NCBI GenBank assembly: GCA_964445985.1
Contig: CAYUMU010000016.1
Coordinates: forward strand, 1-64,000
Origin: CAYUMU01 sp964445985
Lineage (GTDB): Bacteria; Planctomycetota; Planctomycetia; Pirellulales; S012-138
DNA length: 64,000 nt
Direction: 5' to 3'
Shown here one piece after another: positions 9,599-17,816 of the stretch. Position 1 is the stretch's first letter; each line of letters starts with the position of its first letter. Both the position numbers and the translations under genes were made by a program. The notes below the pieces were generated by a model. The model was not told the DNA's origin, searched no databases, and saw only the letters and a list, made by a program, of their open reading frames with translations.

Positions 9599-10759
9599 AT
9601 GATGGAATCTCATTCTCGGTTGAGCTCGAGCGAAATTGTCGCGGCCCGACAGACTACCGATTCGCTGCTACGGTTGGGAAGTTGGGGTTCGGTGCGGTTG
9701 GTCCGATTGCAGCTCGCGCTGTGGATTTCGCTGGCCGCCTTTTGCGTGGTGATTACGTTCTCGCCGCTCAAGAGCGGCTACACCGCGGGGCCGCGCTTCC
9801 AGGCGCCCACCGATATCGATCTGTACCAGGCCGAGGTCGAGCGAATCCGCGGGGGCGAAGGCTATTACCAGGCGGCGGCCGAGGAACTTCGCAGTCGCGG
9901 TTATCCGACCGCCAGCTTGTTCAATTGGCGAACCCCCTTGCCGATGTGGCTGGTGGCGAAATTGCCAGGCTCTGCTGGCCAAGTTCTGCTGGGGGCATTG
10001 GCGGTGGCGATGGTCTTCGCCGGGTTTGTGTGGGTGAGCCGCGAGGCAGGGCTGGGCGCCGGCGCCTTGTGCGCCGTGCTGCTGTTCGGCGCCGCCATGC
10101 CCTGCTTTCTAGGGCAACTTTACGTGATGCCTGTGCTGTGGGCAGGCGTACTCATCGGACTGTCGGTGGCCGCCTACGGTTGGGACCGTCCGCTGAGCGG
10201 CTGCGTGCTGGGGCTGGCCGCGCTGTTTTGCCGCGACCTGGCGGGGCCTTATGCCGTGGTGGGGTTGGTGCTGTCCTGGCGGCAGGGGCGACGAACCGAA
10301 ACCTGGCTCTGGCTCGCAGGGCTGGCCGTCTACGCCCTGTTCTTTGCCTGGCACGCCGGCCAGGTGTTTGCCCTGCGTGAAGCGGGCGATGTTGCCCACG
10401 ATCAAGGTTGGCTGCGCTGGGGCGGAGCGCCGTTTGTGATCTCCACGGTGCAACTCAACGCGTTCTTGCTGGTGCTGCCGCAGTGGGTGTCGGCTTTGTA
10501 CCTGGTGGCTGCCCTGCTGGGCGTGACCTGCTGGCAAAGTGAAGCTGGCCAGCGCGTGGGGTATGTGGCGGCCGTCTACGTGGCGCTGTTCGCCATGGTG
10601 GGGCATCCCTTCAATCAATACTGGGGGGCCCTGCTGGCGCCGCTACTGTGTTATGGAGTCGCGTTATTCCCCCGCGCCGTTCGCCGATTTTTTTCACCAG
10701 AAATTGGACTTGCCAATTTGGGCAGGCATGCGAATGATATTTCCAGCGGGTCGTGCTAA
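9599..10759 (+). CDS. polytopic membrane protein, GT-C-like
   Basis: Integral membrane protein of 386 aa from the tandem ATGs at 9599/9602, with about nine hydrophobic helices (for example LALWISLAAFCVVITF, VLLGALAVAMVFAGFVWV and LLVLPQWVSALYLVAALLGV). Early residues include a loop with FQAPTDIDLYQAEVERI, rich in acidic residues before the second helix. That layout resembles GT-C glycosyltransferases and DUF2029-like mannosyltransferases, but no signature is decisive. An in-frame start at 9512 would add a proline-rich, non-hydrophobic leader and is less likely. The 3' end overlaps the predicted promoter of the RNA locus that follows. Confidence 0.75.
   Translation: MMESHSRLSSSEIVAARQTTDSLLRLGSWGSVRLVRLQLALWISLAAFCVVITFSPLKSGYTAGPRFQAPTDIDLYQAEVERIRGGEGYYQAAAEELRSRGYPTASLFNWRTPLPMWLVAKLPGSAGQVLLGALAVAMVFAGFVWVSREAGLGAGALCAVLLFGAAMPCFLGQLYVMPVLWAGVLIGLSVAAYGWDRPLSGCVLGLAALFCRDLAGPYAVVGLVLSWRQGRRTETWLWLAGLAVYALFFAWHAGQVFALREAGDVAHDQGWLRWGGAPFVISTVQLNAFLLVLPQWVSALYLVAALLGVTCWQSEAGQRVGYVAAVYVALFAMVGHPFNQYWGALLAPLLCYGVALFPRAVRRFFSPEIGLANLGRHANDISSGSC
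10710..10738 (+). promoter_or_regulatory. sigma70-like promoter of the small RNA locus
   Basis: TTGCCA (10710-10715), a 17-nt spacer and AATGAT (10733-10738) match the -35/-10 consensus at 5/6 and 4/6. The element lies in the end of the preceding coding sequence. A start near 10746 would give a transcript of about 265 nt up to the terminator at 11011. Confidence 0.4.
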
Positions 10760-10843
10760 CGCGGCACGACGGACTAGAGGCCGTGAAGTGGCTGGGTGGC
10801 TCCGGCCGAAACGGCTGGTTTCTAGTGGGAAGGAGGTGGTTCA

Positions 10844-10885
10844 GTGAAATTTGACTGTACGAGCCAAGAGGGTGGTCCCGCCTAA
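10844..10885 (+). CDS. 13-codon mini-ORF (leader peptide candidate)
   Basis: GTG start with AGGAGG exactly 7 nt upstream, the best Shine-Dalgarno in this part of the window. It encodes a 13-residue peptide that begins fMet-Lys-Phe-Asp-Cys and ends Gly-Gly-Pro-Ala. It lies inside a stem-rich RNA and its stop overlaps the next start (TAATG), so translation of the two would be coupled. Translation is inferred from the spacing alone. Confidence 0.5.
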   Translation: MKFDCTSQEGGPA

Positions 10886-10935
10886 TGACAGCCGGCGGGC
10901 TGTCTCCTAACCTAGGCAGCCACCACCACTCGTAA
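10885..10935 (+). CDS. 16-codon mini-ORF ending His-His-His-Ser
   Basis: The ATG overlaps the stop of the preceding mini-ORF by one base. The peptide has 16 residues, with GGLSPNLGS followed by three consecutive His (CAC) codons, one Ser and stop. The CAC run is also the strand that can pair with the upstream GGTGGT, and the stop codon sits in the left arm of the 8-bp stem at 10928. Ribosome position could therefore alter folding, as in attenuators. There is no histidine gene downstream. Confidence 0.4.
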   Translation: MTAGGLSPNLGSHHHS

Positions 10936-10973
10936 GGATCTTTCTTCCGATCCGCGAATTACGAGTAAATACG

Positions 10974-11011
10974 GCCCGGTCCTCTGCACGCACAGGGGGC
11001 CGGGCTTTTTT
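10974..11011 (+). terminator. intrinsic terminator of the RNA locus
   Basis: 13-bp stem (10974-10986 with 10993-11005, including G-U pairs) around a CACGCA loop, followed by six T (11006-11011). It closes the RNA unit and separates it from the next gene, which has its own promoter at 11084. Confidence 0.9.
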
Positions 11012-11083
11012 GATTTGCCCGATGGTAGCCCTTGAGTGCCCCCCCGACCTCGCGAAATTGATGCTTCTCACGACGCGATTTCG

Positions 11084-11112
11084 TTGACATTTCTGCTCAG
11101 GCTGCCTAATCT
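11084..11112 (+). promoter_or_regulatory. sigma70-type promoter for the coiled-coil protein gene
   Basis: TTGACA (11084-11089), a 17-nt spacer and TAATCT (11107-11112). The -35 is a perfect consensus. The predicted start lies about 160 nt before the coding start at 11280, which leaves a fairly long leader. Confidence 0.65.
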
Positions 11113-11279
11113 GGATGAGTAACCGTGGTGGCTGGTGGCGAGAGGCACTTCCAGCAGATTGCCAAGGTTAGCACGTCACTCTACAGACCCAGCCTGTTTA
11201 CTTTCCCATCTTGGCTTGGGCATCTTGTAGCAGAGTCTCCCCCAGGAACAGAACCTCCGGCAACAAAGGGCTTCCGATC

Positions 11280-12695
11280 ATGGCGAAAAGCGAAAGCCAA
11301 GGTCTACAGATTGCGGTGATTATCTTTGCGTTCTTAACGATCGCGCTGAGTATCACCACGTTTTACTTCTTCAACGAATTGTCGAAGGTGAAGCAGACTC
11401 AAGATGCGGCCGTTGCCGACGCCACCAAATTCAGGAACGCGGCCAGCACCGCGCTGACCGAGTCCAACGAAGTCAAGGCTTTGATTGGCGTCCCGCCCGA
11501 AACGCCGCTGGCCGACCTCAAACAAACCTTCGCCGACGACATGGCCAAGTACGGCGCCACGTTGGCTCAAGACAAAAAATTCTACCGCGATGCCTTGGTG
11601 CAGCAGCAGGTGGATATCTTGGCCGCCAAGCAAGAAGTGCTGGTTGAAAAATCCGCCAATGCTTCATACAAGACTCGGATCGATGGGGTCGAAGCCGCCA
11701 ACCAACAGCGCGTGGCTCAGGTGCAAGGTGGATTCGAGGTCAAAGCCAACGACTTTACCACCACCGCTCAGGGATTCACCGAGAAAGAGCGGGCTCTCGT
11801 CACGCAGAAAGATGAACTCGTTCGGCAGATTACCGAAAAACAGGCGGAGCTCGATGAACTCAATCGATCGGCCGCCGACGCCAAGCAGGCTCTGCAAAAG
11901 GACATCGAGAAGCTGGAACGCGGCATCAGTATCCTCAGGGTTGAGCGGGACGAGCTCACGAACGAATCCCCGGAAGTTCCCGACGGCCAGATTCGTTGGG
12001 TCAACCAACGCAACCGTAGTGTGTGGCTCAACCTGGGCTCCGCCGATCGCTTGACTCCGCTGGTGAAATTCAGCGTATTTGGTTCCGATGGCAGCGCGGT
12101 TGCCCGCACGGCCACCAAAGGTTCGGTCGAGGTCACCAAGATTCTGGGTGAGCATCTCGCGGAAGCCCGGATTTTGGAAGACGACATCAACAATCCCCTG
12201 CTGCCGGGCGACCTGATCTACACCCCGCTGTGGCGAGCCGGGCGGCAAGAACATTTTGCCTTTGCCGGCGTGCTCGATATCGATGGCGATGACAATGACG
12301 ACTCGGACGTGGTCCGCGACCTGGTGCGAATGAACAATGCCGTGGTCGATGCCTGGCTCGATCACAACGGCAAGCTGGAAGGTGGGCTGACGGTGCAAAC
12401 CCGGTATCTGGTGGTGGGGGACGCTCCCAAGAACCAGGCCGACGAGTATTCCAAGCTGCGTGCCGAGGCGGTCAAGAAGGGAATCCCCTTGCTGCCGCTG
12501 GACAAGTTCCTGGATTACGTGGGGTACGCCTCGACGAGCCGGTTCGTACAGTACGGCAATCGGGCCAACCCCAATCAGTTCATGGATAACGAGCGCGACA
12601 AACGCTACTCCAATCCCCCGCCCGCGACCGATAAGTTCCGCCAACGTCGCCCGCCCATGCCGGCTGGCGCCAACAAGGGCGGGAGCGCCTATTAA
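11280..12695 (+). CDS. membrane-anchored coiled-coil protein
   Basis: 471 aa. A single N-terminal transmembrane helix (VIIFAFLTIALSITTFYFF, residues 11-29) is followed by a long alpha-helical region (residues 30-240) with heptad-like runs such as DELVRQITEKQAELDEL. A compact C-terminal domain (about 240-420) includes GQIRWVNQRNRSVWLNLGSADRL and a segment, RYLVVGDAP followed by KKGIPLLPLDKFLDYVGY, that is reminiscent of a BRCT-like fold. The tail is Pro/Arg-rich. The most likely topology is inner-membrane anchored. The start at 11280 has AAAGGG about 9 nt upstream. I do not recognise a named family, and the function is unknown. A strong promoter lies upstream. Confidence 0.8.
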   Translation: MAKSESQGLQIAVIIFAFLTIALSITTFYFFNELSKVKQTQDAAVADATKFRNAASTALTESNEVKALIGVPPETPLADLKQTFADDMAKYGATLAQDKKFYRDALVQQQVDILAAKQEVLVEKSANASYKTRIDGVEAANQQRVAQVQGGFEVKANDFTTTAQGFTEKERALVTQKDELVRQITEKQAELDELNRSAADAKQALQKDIEKLERGISILRVERDELTNESPEVPDGQIRWVNQRNRSVWLNLGSADRLTPLVKFSVFGSDGSAVARTATKGSVEVTKILGEHLAEARILEDDINNPLLPGDLIYTPLWRAGRQEHFAFAGVLDIDGDDNDDSDVVRDLVRMNNAVVDAWLDHNGKLEGGLTVQTRYLVVGDAPKNQADEYSKLRAEAVKKGIPLLPLDKFLDYVGYASTSRFVQYGNRANPNQFMDNERDKRYSNPPPATDKFRQRRPPMPAGANKGGSAY

Positions 12696-12769
12696 AGCCG
12701 GGGCACCGGATGGTGTCGGCGGGTGAAGCGAGACGAATACGATGAGACGGCGACAAACTGCGGCAGGCC

Positions 12770-12848
12770 TCGACGCGGGTAAACCGCAAACGGACGCTGA
12801 GGCATTAAAGTTTTCCGTAGCTTGCAAAGATGTTAACGAGCAAGAAAC
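12770..12848 (+). repeat. 79-bp dispersed element, copy B
   Basis: Same element as at 7643, in the same orientation, 75 nt downstream of the preceding stop and just before an intrinsic terminator. Its left edge is diverged (TCGACGCGGG instead of TTAACGCGGG). The rest aligns without gaps and ends GAGCAAGAAAC. The frame reading AGKPQTDAEALKF then NEQET is open here too. Confidence 0.88.
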
Positions 12849-12894
12849 GATCGCGTTCCGTTTGGAACCGTCCCTTCCATCTTCATGATTTTGA

Positions 12895-12927
12895 ACTGCC
12901 CTCCGTTTTATGGAGGGCAGTTTTGTT
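12895..12927 (+). terminator. strong intrinsic terminator
   Basis: Perfect 10-bp stem ACTGCCCTCC (12895-12904) with GGAGGGCAGT (12912-12921), a 7-nt loop and the tail TTTTGTT. It ends the coiled-coil gene's transcript and isolates the TPR gene. An in-frame ATG at 12910 for the next ORF lies inside its loop and is therefore not the true start. Confidence 0.92.
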
Positions 12928-13008
12928 CCTGGGAAGCCGCCAGAAGGGAAACAGCCCGCTGTGTCGGGCTGGCAACGAAGTCACTTATTTCAATGGAGGA
13001 GAGCGACC

Positions 13009-13911
13009 ATGTGGATGCGGTGCGCGTTGCAAGCGATGGTGGCCTATGCGGCAATTCAGGCCGCCGAAGGCAAGGGTGCTGAAACTCCCACGGCGGAGAC
13101 TCGGGGCGGAGAAGGAGCGGCCGCGGCAGACAGGGTCCCCGAGTCCAACAGCAATCGGCCGCCCGCGGCCGAAACCGATGGCGCGGTCAAGCAACTCACG
13201 GCGCAAATCAAAGCTTCCCCGCGCGACTGGCGTTTGTATTATGTGCGGGGTCAACTCCATCGCCGTCAGCGGCAATACGAACTGGCCGTGGCCGACTTCA
13301 CCGCCGCGATCGAGTTGGAGCCGCGCGAGGCCATGCTGTACGAAGAACGCGGAAGCGCGCAGTTTTGCCTGGGAAAAATTGAGCCGTCGATCGCCGATTT
13401 CGACCGTGAAATCGGACTCAATCCGCAACTGGAACGCGGCCATTGGAAACGCGGCATTTCTTACTATTACGCGGGCAAGTTCGCGCCCGGCCAGAAGCAG
13501 TTCGAGGCCTATCAGACCTACGACGACAGCGACGTCGAAAATGCCGTCTGGCGATTTCTGTGCATGGTTCCCCAGGTTGGTCTGCAAAAATCGCAAGCAC
13601 AGATCCTGAAGGTGGGCCGCGACAACCGCGTGCCGATGCGGGAAATCTACGAATTATACGCCGGCCGACTCAAGCCTGACGACGTGTTAACGGCGGCCAA
13701 AGCCGGCGATCTTGCGGAAGACGAGCTGCATCATCGCTTGTTCTATGCCCATTTGTACTTGGGTCTGTACCACGAAGTCGTGGGCAACAAGCAGCTTGCG
13801 GCCGAACATTTGGCCGAGGCCGACAAGCGGCAAATTGCGCACTACATGTGGGACGTGGCCCACGTGCATGGCGAGAAGCTGAAAAAGACGGACGAACAGG
13901 TTGCGAAGTAG
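13009..13911 (+). CDS. TPR-repeat protein, probably exported
   Basis: 300 aa. The start at 13009 has GGAGGAG 7 nt upstream. A short hydrophobic N terminus (CALQAMVAYAAIQAA) is a weak signal peptide, followed by a low-complexity Glu/Thr/Ala linker to about residue 60. Residues 65-170 form three tetratricopeptide units with typical spacing (WRLYYVRGQLHRRQRQYELA, MLYEERGSAQFCLGKIEPSI, WKRGISYYYAGKF). The remainder is helical and ends LYLGLYHEVVGNKQLAAEH. This resembles YbgF/NlpI-like periplasmic TPR scaffolds. No enzymatic motif is seen and the partner is unknown. Confidence 0.82.
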   Translation: MWMRCALQAMVAYAAIQAAEGKGAETPTAETRGGEGAAAADRVPESNSNRPPAAETDGAVKQLTAQIKASPRDWRLYYVRGQLHRRQRQYELAVADFTAAIELEPREAMLYEERGSAQFCLGKIEPSIADFDREIGLNPQLERGHWKRGISYYYAGKFAPGQKQFEAYQTYDDSDVENAVWRFLCMVPQVGLQKSQAQILKVGRDNRVPMREIYELYAGRLKPDDVLTAAKAGDLAEDELHHRLFYAHLYLGLYHEVVGNKQLAAEHLAEADKRQIAHYMWDVAHVHGEKLKKTDEQVAK

Positions 13912-14028
13912 CACACGGCTCGATCCATTCATTTGATCCATCGGGAGGAAGCGTTGAAGCGATGGCTGCCGCGCGCCGCCTGTTGAGGTCCAAGTTCATT
14001 TTGCATTTCAGTTGAGGTTAAGAAGAGC

Positions 14029-16113
14029 GTGATTAAATCGATCAAGACCGCGGCCCTGTTGACGAGCCTGCTGGCATGCGGGGGCAACTTCTCCGCGATT
14101 CGCGCGGCGGATTCCCCAGCCTACGACGTGGTGGTTTATGGCGGCACCTCGGGCGGCGTGGCCGCCGCCGTGCAAGCGGCGCGGATGGGCAAAAGCGTGA
14201 TTTTGATCGAGCCGGGCCGGCATTTGGGCGGACTTTCCGCGGGAGGCCTGGGCGCCACCGATATTGGCAACAAATCGGCTATCGGCGGGATCTCGCGCGA
14301 GTTCTACCAGCGCGTCTTTCAGCACTATCAGCTAGACAGCGCCTGGAAGTTCCAAGATCGTTCCGACTATCGTAGCGGTCGGCAGGTAGCGGGCGAAGAC
14401 ACGATGTGGACGTTTGAGCCCCATGTGGCCGAGCAGATCTTCGCTTCGCTGTTGAAAGAGGCCGAAGTGCCCGTGGTGCTTCAAGAGCGGCTGAATCGCA
14501 AGACGGGTGTCAAGAAGGAGCAGGGACGGATCCAGGCGATCACCATGGAAAGCGGTCAAACCTACCGCGGCAAAATGTTTATCGATGCCAGCTACGAAGG
14601 CGACTTGTTGGCCGCCGCGGGGGTGAAATATCACGTGGGCCGCGAAGCCAACGCCACCTACGGCGAAACGCTCAATGGCGTGCAAACTGCCCATGCCAGA
14701 TACCACCAGTTTGTGAAGCCGGTTGATCCGTATGTTACTCCGGGCGATCCCAGCAGCGGGCTGCTCCAGGGCATTCAAGCGGATGGGCCGGGCGAAGATG
14801 GGGCAGGCGATCATCGCGTGCAGGCTTACTGCTTCCGGCTGTGCGCTACCGATGACCCGCGCAACCGGTTGCCCTGGCCCAAGCCCAAGAATTATGACGA
14901 GTCGCGGTACGAGTTGCTGTTGCGCAACTTTGAGGCCGGCGATCTTCGCACGCCTTGGGCGCCGTCGAAAATGCCCAATCGCAAGACCGACTCGAACAAT
15001 AACTTTGCGGTCAGCACCGATAACATTGGCATGAATTACGACTACCCCGATGCCAGCTATGAACGCCGCGAGGAGATCATTCAGGATCACGTGGATTACC
15101 AGCAAGGGCTGATGTGGACGTTAGCCAATCATGCCCGCGTGCCGGAGCCGATTCGCCAGCATTTCACCACTTGGGCGCTTGCCAAAGACGAGTTTACGGA
15201 TAACCAGAACTGGCCCCATCAGCTTTATGTTCGCGAAGCGCGGCGGATGGTCTCCGACTATGTGATGAGCCAGCACGATTGCCAAGGCCGCAAGCGGGCC
15301 GAGGACCCGGTGGGCCTGGCGGCTTACACCATGGATTCGCACCACGTGCAGCGGCATGTGAAAGACGGCCGCGTGCTCAACGAGGGGGACGTGCAAGTTG
15401 GCGGTTTCCCCCCTTATCCAATCTCCTATCGGGCGATTGTGCCCTCGCGCCAACAGTGCGAGAACTTGCTGGCGCCGGTCTGCTTGTCGGCTTCGCACAT
15501 TGCGTATGGGTCGATCCGCATGGAGCCGGTGTTCATGGTGCTCGGGCAATCGGCCGCCACGGCCGCGGCGCTTGCGATCGATGCTGGCGTTGCGGTTCAG
15601 GCCGTGGAGTACTCGGCCCTACAAGAACGGCTGTTGGCCGACAAGCAGGTGCTGGAATGGGCCGCGAGCGCCCAGGGCATTGACCCGAAGAAATTGCCCG
15701 GCGTGGTGGTCGATGATCAGGATGCCAAGCTTGTGGGTGATTGGCTGCCAAGCAGTTCCACGACCGGCTTTGTGGGCAAAGGCTACCTTCACGACAATCA
15801 CGAAGCCCCGGGGCAGAAGTCGGCGACGTTTACTCCTGAGATTGTCAAAGCGGGACGGTACGAAATCCGCTTGGCTTACACGGCGTTTTCCAATCGGGCC
15901 ACGAATGTGCGGGTGGTCATTTCCGCCGGCGCGATTGCGGCGGAAAAGGAAGTGAACCAACGTCAGAAGCCGCCGATCGACGGCACGTTTATTTCGCTGG
16001 GCGCTTATGACTTGCCGGCGGGAAAAGACTTCAGCGTGCGGATCTCCAACGAAGGCGCCGATGGGCATGTGGTCGTCGACGCCTTGCAACTGTTGCCGGT
16101 AACCGCCAAGTAA
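14029..16113 (+). CDS. secreted FAD-dependent oxidoreductase with golvesin-like C-terminal domain
   Basis: 694 aa from a GTG start. A signal peptide (TAALLTSLLACGG) precedes the dinucleotide-binding motif YDVVVYGGTSGGVAAAVQAARMG and HLGGLSAGGLGATD, which is the FAD-dependent oxidoreductase type PF12831. The FAD domain continues to about residue 540, including the SIRMEPVFMVLGQSAA segment near its C-terminal end. Residues 560-690 form a separate beta domain (VGDWLPSSSTTGFVGKGYLH, then VVVDALQLLPV) resembling the golvesin/xanthan-lyase C-terminal carbohydrate-binding module. This pairing is common in planctomycetes and suggests oxidation of a polysaccharide-linked substrate outside the cytoplasm. 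The gene converges on the next one with 44 nt between them. Confidence 0.88.
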   Translation: MIKSIKTAALLTSLLACGGNFSAIRAADSPAYDVVVYGGTSGGVAAAVQAARMGKSVILIEPGRHLGGLSAGGLGATDIGNKSAIGGISREFYQRVFQHYQLDSAWKFQDRSDYRSGRQVAGEDTMWTFEPHVAEQIFASLLKEAEVPVVLQERLNRKTGVKKEQGRIQAITMESGQTYRGKMFIDASYEGDLLAAAGVKYHVGREANATYGETLNGVQTAHARYHQFVKPVDPYVTPGDPSSGLLQGIQADGPGEDGAGDHRVQAYCFRLCATDDPRNRLPWPKPKNYDESRYELLLRNFEAGDLRTPWAPSKMPNRKTDSNNNFAVSTDNIGMNYDYPDASYERREEIIQDHVDYQQGLMWTLANHARVPEPIRQHFTTWALAKDEFTDNQNWPHQLYVREARRMVSDYVMSQHDCQGRKRAEDPVGLAAYTMDSHHVQRHVKDGRVLNEGDVQVGGFPPYPISYRAIVPSRQQCENLLAPVCLSASHIAYGSIRMEPVFMVLGQSAATAAALAIDAGVAVQAVEYSALQERLLADKQVLEWAASAQGIDPKKLPGVVVDDQDAKLVGDWLPSSSTTGFVGKGYLHDNHEAPGQKSATFTPEIVKAGRYEIRLAYTAFSNRATNVRVVISAGAIAAEKEVNQRQKPPIDGTFISLGAYDLPAGKDFSVRISNEGADGHVVVDALQLLPVTAK

Positions 16114-16157
16114 GAGCGGGTCCGCCCTTGCATGGCTGCAGGCCCTTTTCCGCCCGG

Positions 16158-17816
16158 TTAGAACGCGAAGCAGGTGGCCAGGTCCATGGGGAGCGGGTCG
16201 CCCGTTTGGTGGGCAATGGCTCGAATATCGGCGCGAGCGGCGAAGAAAGCCTGGACCACTTGGGGATCCCACTGCTTGCCGGCTCCGCCGCGGATGATGG
16301 AGTCGAGCTTGTCGTCGGACATGCCTGCGCGGTAGGGCCGATCGCTGCCCATGGCGTCGAAGGCGTCGGCCACGGCCACGATTCGCGCCAGGAAGGGGAT
16401 ATCCGTCCCGGCCAGGCCGTGGGGATAACCGCTGCCATCCCAGGCTTCGTGATGGTGCAGCACCACGGGCAAGACTTGTCCGAGTTGTTTGATGTCGGAC
16501 AAGATGTTGTAGCCGACCTGGGCATGGGTCTTGATGTGCTCGAATTCTTCCGGGGTGAGCTTGCCCGGCTTGCGGAGCACGTGATCGTCGATGCCGATCT
16601 TGCCGACATCGTGCAACAGGCCTGAGAGGTAGATGGTATCGACCAACTCGCGGCTACAGCCCATCTCGGTGGCCAATCGCACGGCGACCCGAGCGACGCG
16701 ATCGCTATGACCGCGGGTGTAGGGGTCTTTGGCATCGATGGCCGAGGTGAGCGCGCGAACGATATTCGCCAGCAGTTCTGCCTGCTCGCGATACAACTCC
16801 GTATTGCCGCGGTGAATTCCCAGGATGGCGCTCACCGAACTGAGCAAGTCGGCCTCGACGGTGCCAAACTCGCCTTGCCGGTTGTGATTGAGAGCAATCA
16901 ACCAACCAAACAGGCGTTCGCCTTCGCTAAGCGGCACCACGATCAACTGGCGAATGCGTGGTTCGGGCCAGTTGTCGCGTCCCGTCAGCGAACGATTGGC
17001 CACCACGGGGCGAACCGCGCGATTTAGGCCCAGGTGCTCCGTCAGCTTTTCGAAGGTGGCTTCCGAAAGCGGAAAATCTCCGGCCTTGATCCACAAACTT
17101 CCCTGCTTTTCGGCGCCGGCGCCCTGTTGCCCTAGCAATTGAATTGCCATGCCTTCGGCGGGCACAATCTCGTTCAGCCAGTCGAGAGCCAGGCTGGCCA
17201 ACTCTTCTTGCCGGCGAGAAATGGTCAGGTTGTGGGTCAACCGATAGATCAGGCTGATTTCTTCATAGGTGGCGCACAAATGGTCCGACAGGTTTTCGAC
17301 CTCTCGTTCCAGGTCCACCACGCGGCGCTCGGCGGCCCGGCGGGCCAGGACCAGACTGGCGAGCCGTTCCAACATGGCGGGAGAAACGGGTGTTTGATCT
17401 GGCAACCAGCGCTGGAGGTCGGCGGCTGGCACGCCCAACGCTTCGGCGTATTCCGCAAGCGCCGGCGCATCGGCCTCGAGCGATTGAGTCAGAAAGACAC
17501 CCCAGGCAACAAAGCGGGCACCATTCGTTTCGACCAGGGGAATGGCGATGGCCAGCAGCGGACCAGCCTCTTCGATGAATTCCACGCGTCCGCGGCAATC
17601 CACCTGCTGAAGCAGCGCATCGCGGAGCGGCCAGTTCCAGTGCAACTGGTCCTGTCCTTGATAGAGCAGGCGTTCCGTCTCGGGATCGCTGACGGAGAGT
17701 TCTTTGCCAAACCATTGTCGCAGGGAACCCGAAACATCGGCAGCAGCCGCGTCTTGCGTGGACGCCAGCGTTGAGACGGGCAAAACCGCCGTCGGCATTC
17801 GTGTGGAACGGTTCAT
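16158..17816 (-). CDS. GAF-HD-GYP cyclic-di-GMP phosphodiesterase
   Basis: 552 aa, probably cytosolic. The N-terminal 170 residues are of unknown fold, followed by a short coiled coil (AERRVVDLEREVENLSDHL), a GAF-like domain (about 210-345) and an HD-GYP domain (about 350-540). Catalytic motifs are intact: HSDRVARVA, LLHDVGKIGIDDHVL and HHHEAWDGSGYPHGLAG, the last holding the GYP triplet. HD-GYP enzymes linearise c-di-GMP, here presumably under control of the GAF sensor. The start at 17816 is the first ATG giving a compact N terminus; the open frame extends to 18227 without homologous sequence. No adjacent regulator is present. Confidence 0.9.
   Translation of the reverse strand: MNRSTRMPTAVLPVSTLASTQDAAAADVSGSLRQWFGKELSVSDPETERLLYQGQDQLHWNWPLRDALLQQVDCRGRVEFIEEAGPLLAIAIPLVETNGARFVAWGVFLTQSLEADAPALAEYAEALGVPAADLQRWLPDQTPVSPAMLERLASLVLARRAAERRVVDLEREVENLSDHLCATYEEISLIYRLTHNLTISRRQEELASLALDWLNEIVPAEGMAIQLLGQQGAGAEKQGSLWIKAGDFPLSEATFEKLTEHLGLNRAVRPVVANRSLTGRDNWPEPRIRQLIVVPLSEGERLFGWLIALNHNRQGEFGTVEADLLSSVSAILGIHRGNTELYREQAELLANIVRALTSAIDAKDPYTRGHSDRVARVAVRLATEMGCSRELVDTIYLSGLLHDVGKIGIDDHVLRKPGKLTPEEFEHIKTHAQVGYNILSDIKQLGQVLPVVLHHHEAWDGSGYPHGLAGTDIPFLARIVAVADAFDAMGSDRPYRAGMSDDKLDSIIRGGAGKQWDPQVVQAFFAARADIRAIAHQTGDPLPMDLATCFAF

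Larger units (their letters stand above)
10746..11011 (+). ncRNA. structured RNA locus with tandem mini-ORFs
   Basis: A compact unit with its own promoter and a strong terminator. Successive stems are: ACTAGA (10773-10778) with TCTAGT (10821-10826), enclosing a 7-bp hairpin with an AAA loop (10802-10818); ACAGCC/GGCTGT (10888-10903) with a GGCG loop; and an 8+5-bp stem, ACTCGTAA (10928-10935) with TTACGAGT (10959-10966), with GGATC/GATCC inside. A perfect AGGAGG (10831-10836) precedes two overlapping mini-ORFs. GGTGGT beside that AGGAGG can pair with ACCACC (10922-10927), while an upstream GGTGGCT (10795-10801) can pair with AGCCACC (10918-10924), so these folds compete. No known RNA family signature (tmRNA, SRP, RNase P, 6S or a standard riboswitch) is evident. 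The boundaries are inferred. Confidence 0.6.

Noticed and set aside
10885..10935. classical his-operon attenuator
   Set aside because: There are three His codons but no histidine biosynthesis gene follows, and the locus ends in its own terminator.
10746..11011. tmRNA
   Set aside because: Short coding stretch is present, but no tRNA-like ends and no Ala-Ala terminal tag.
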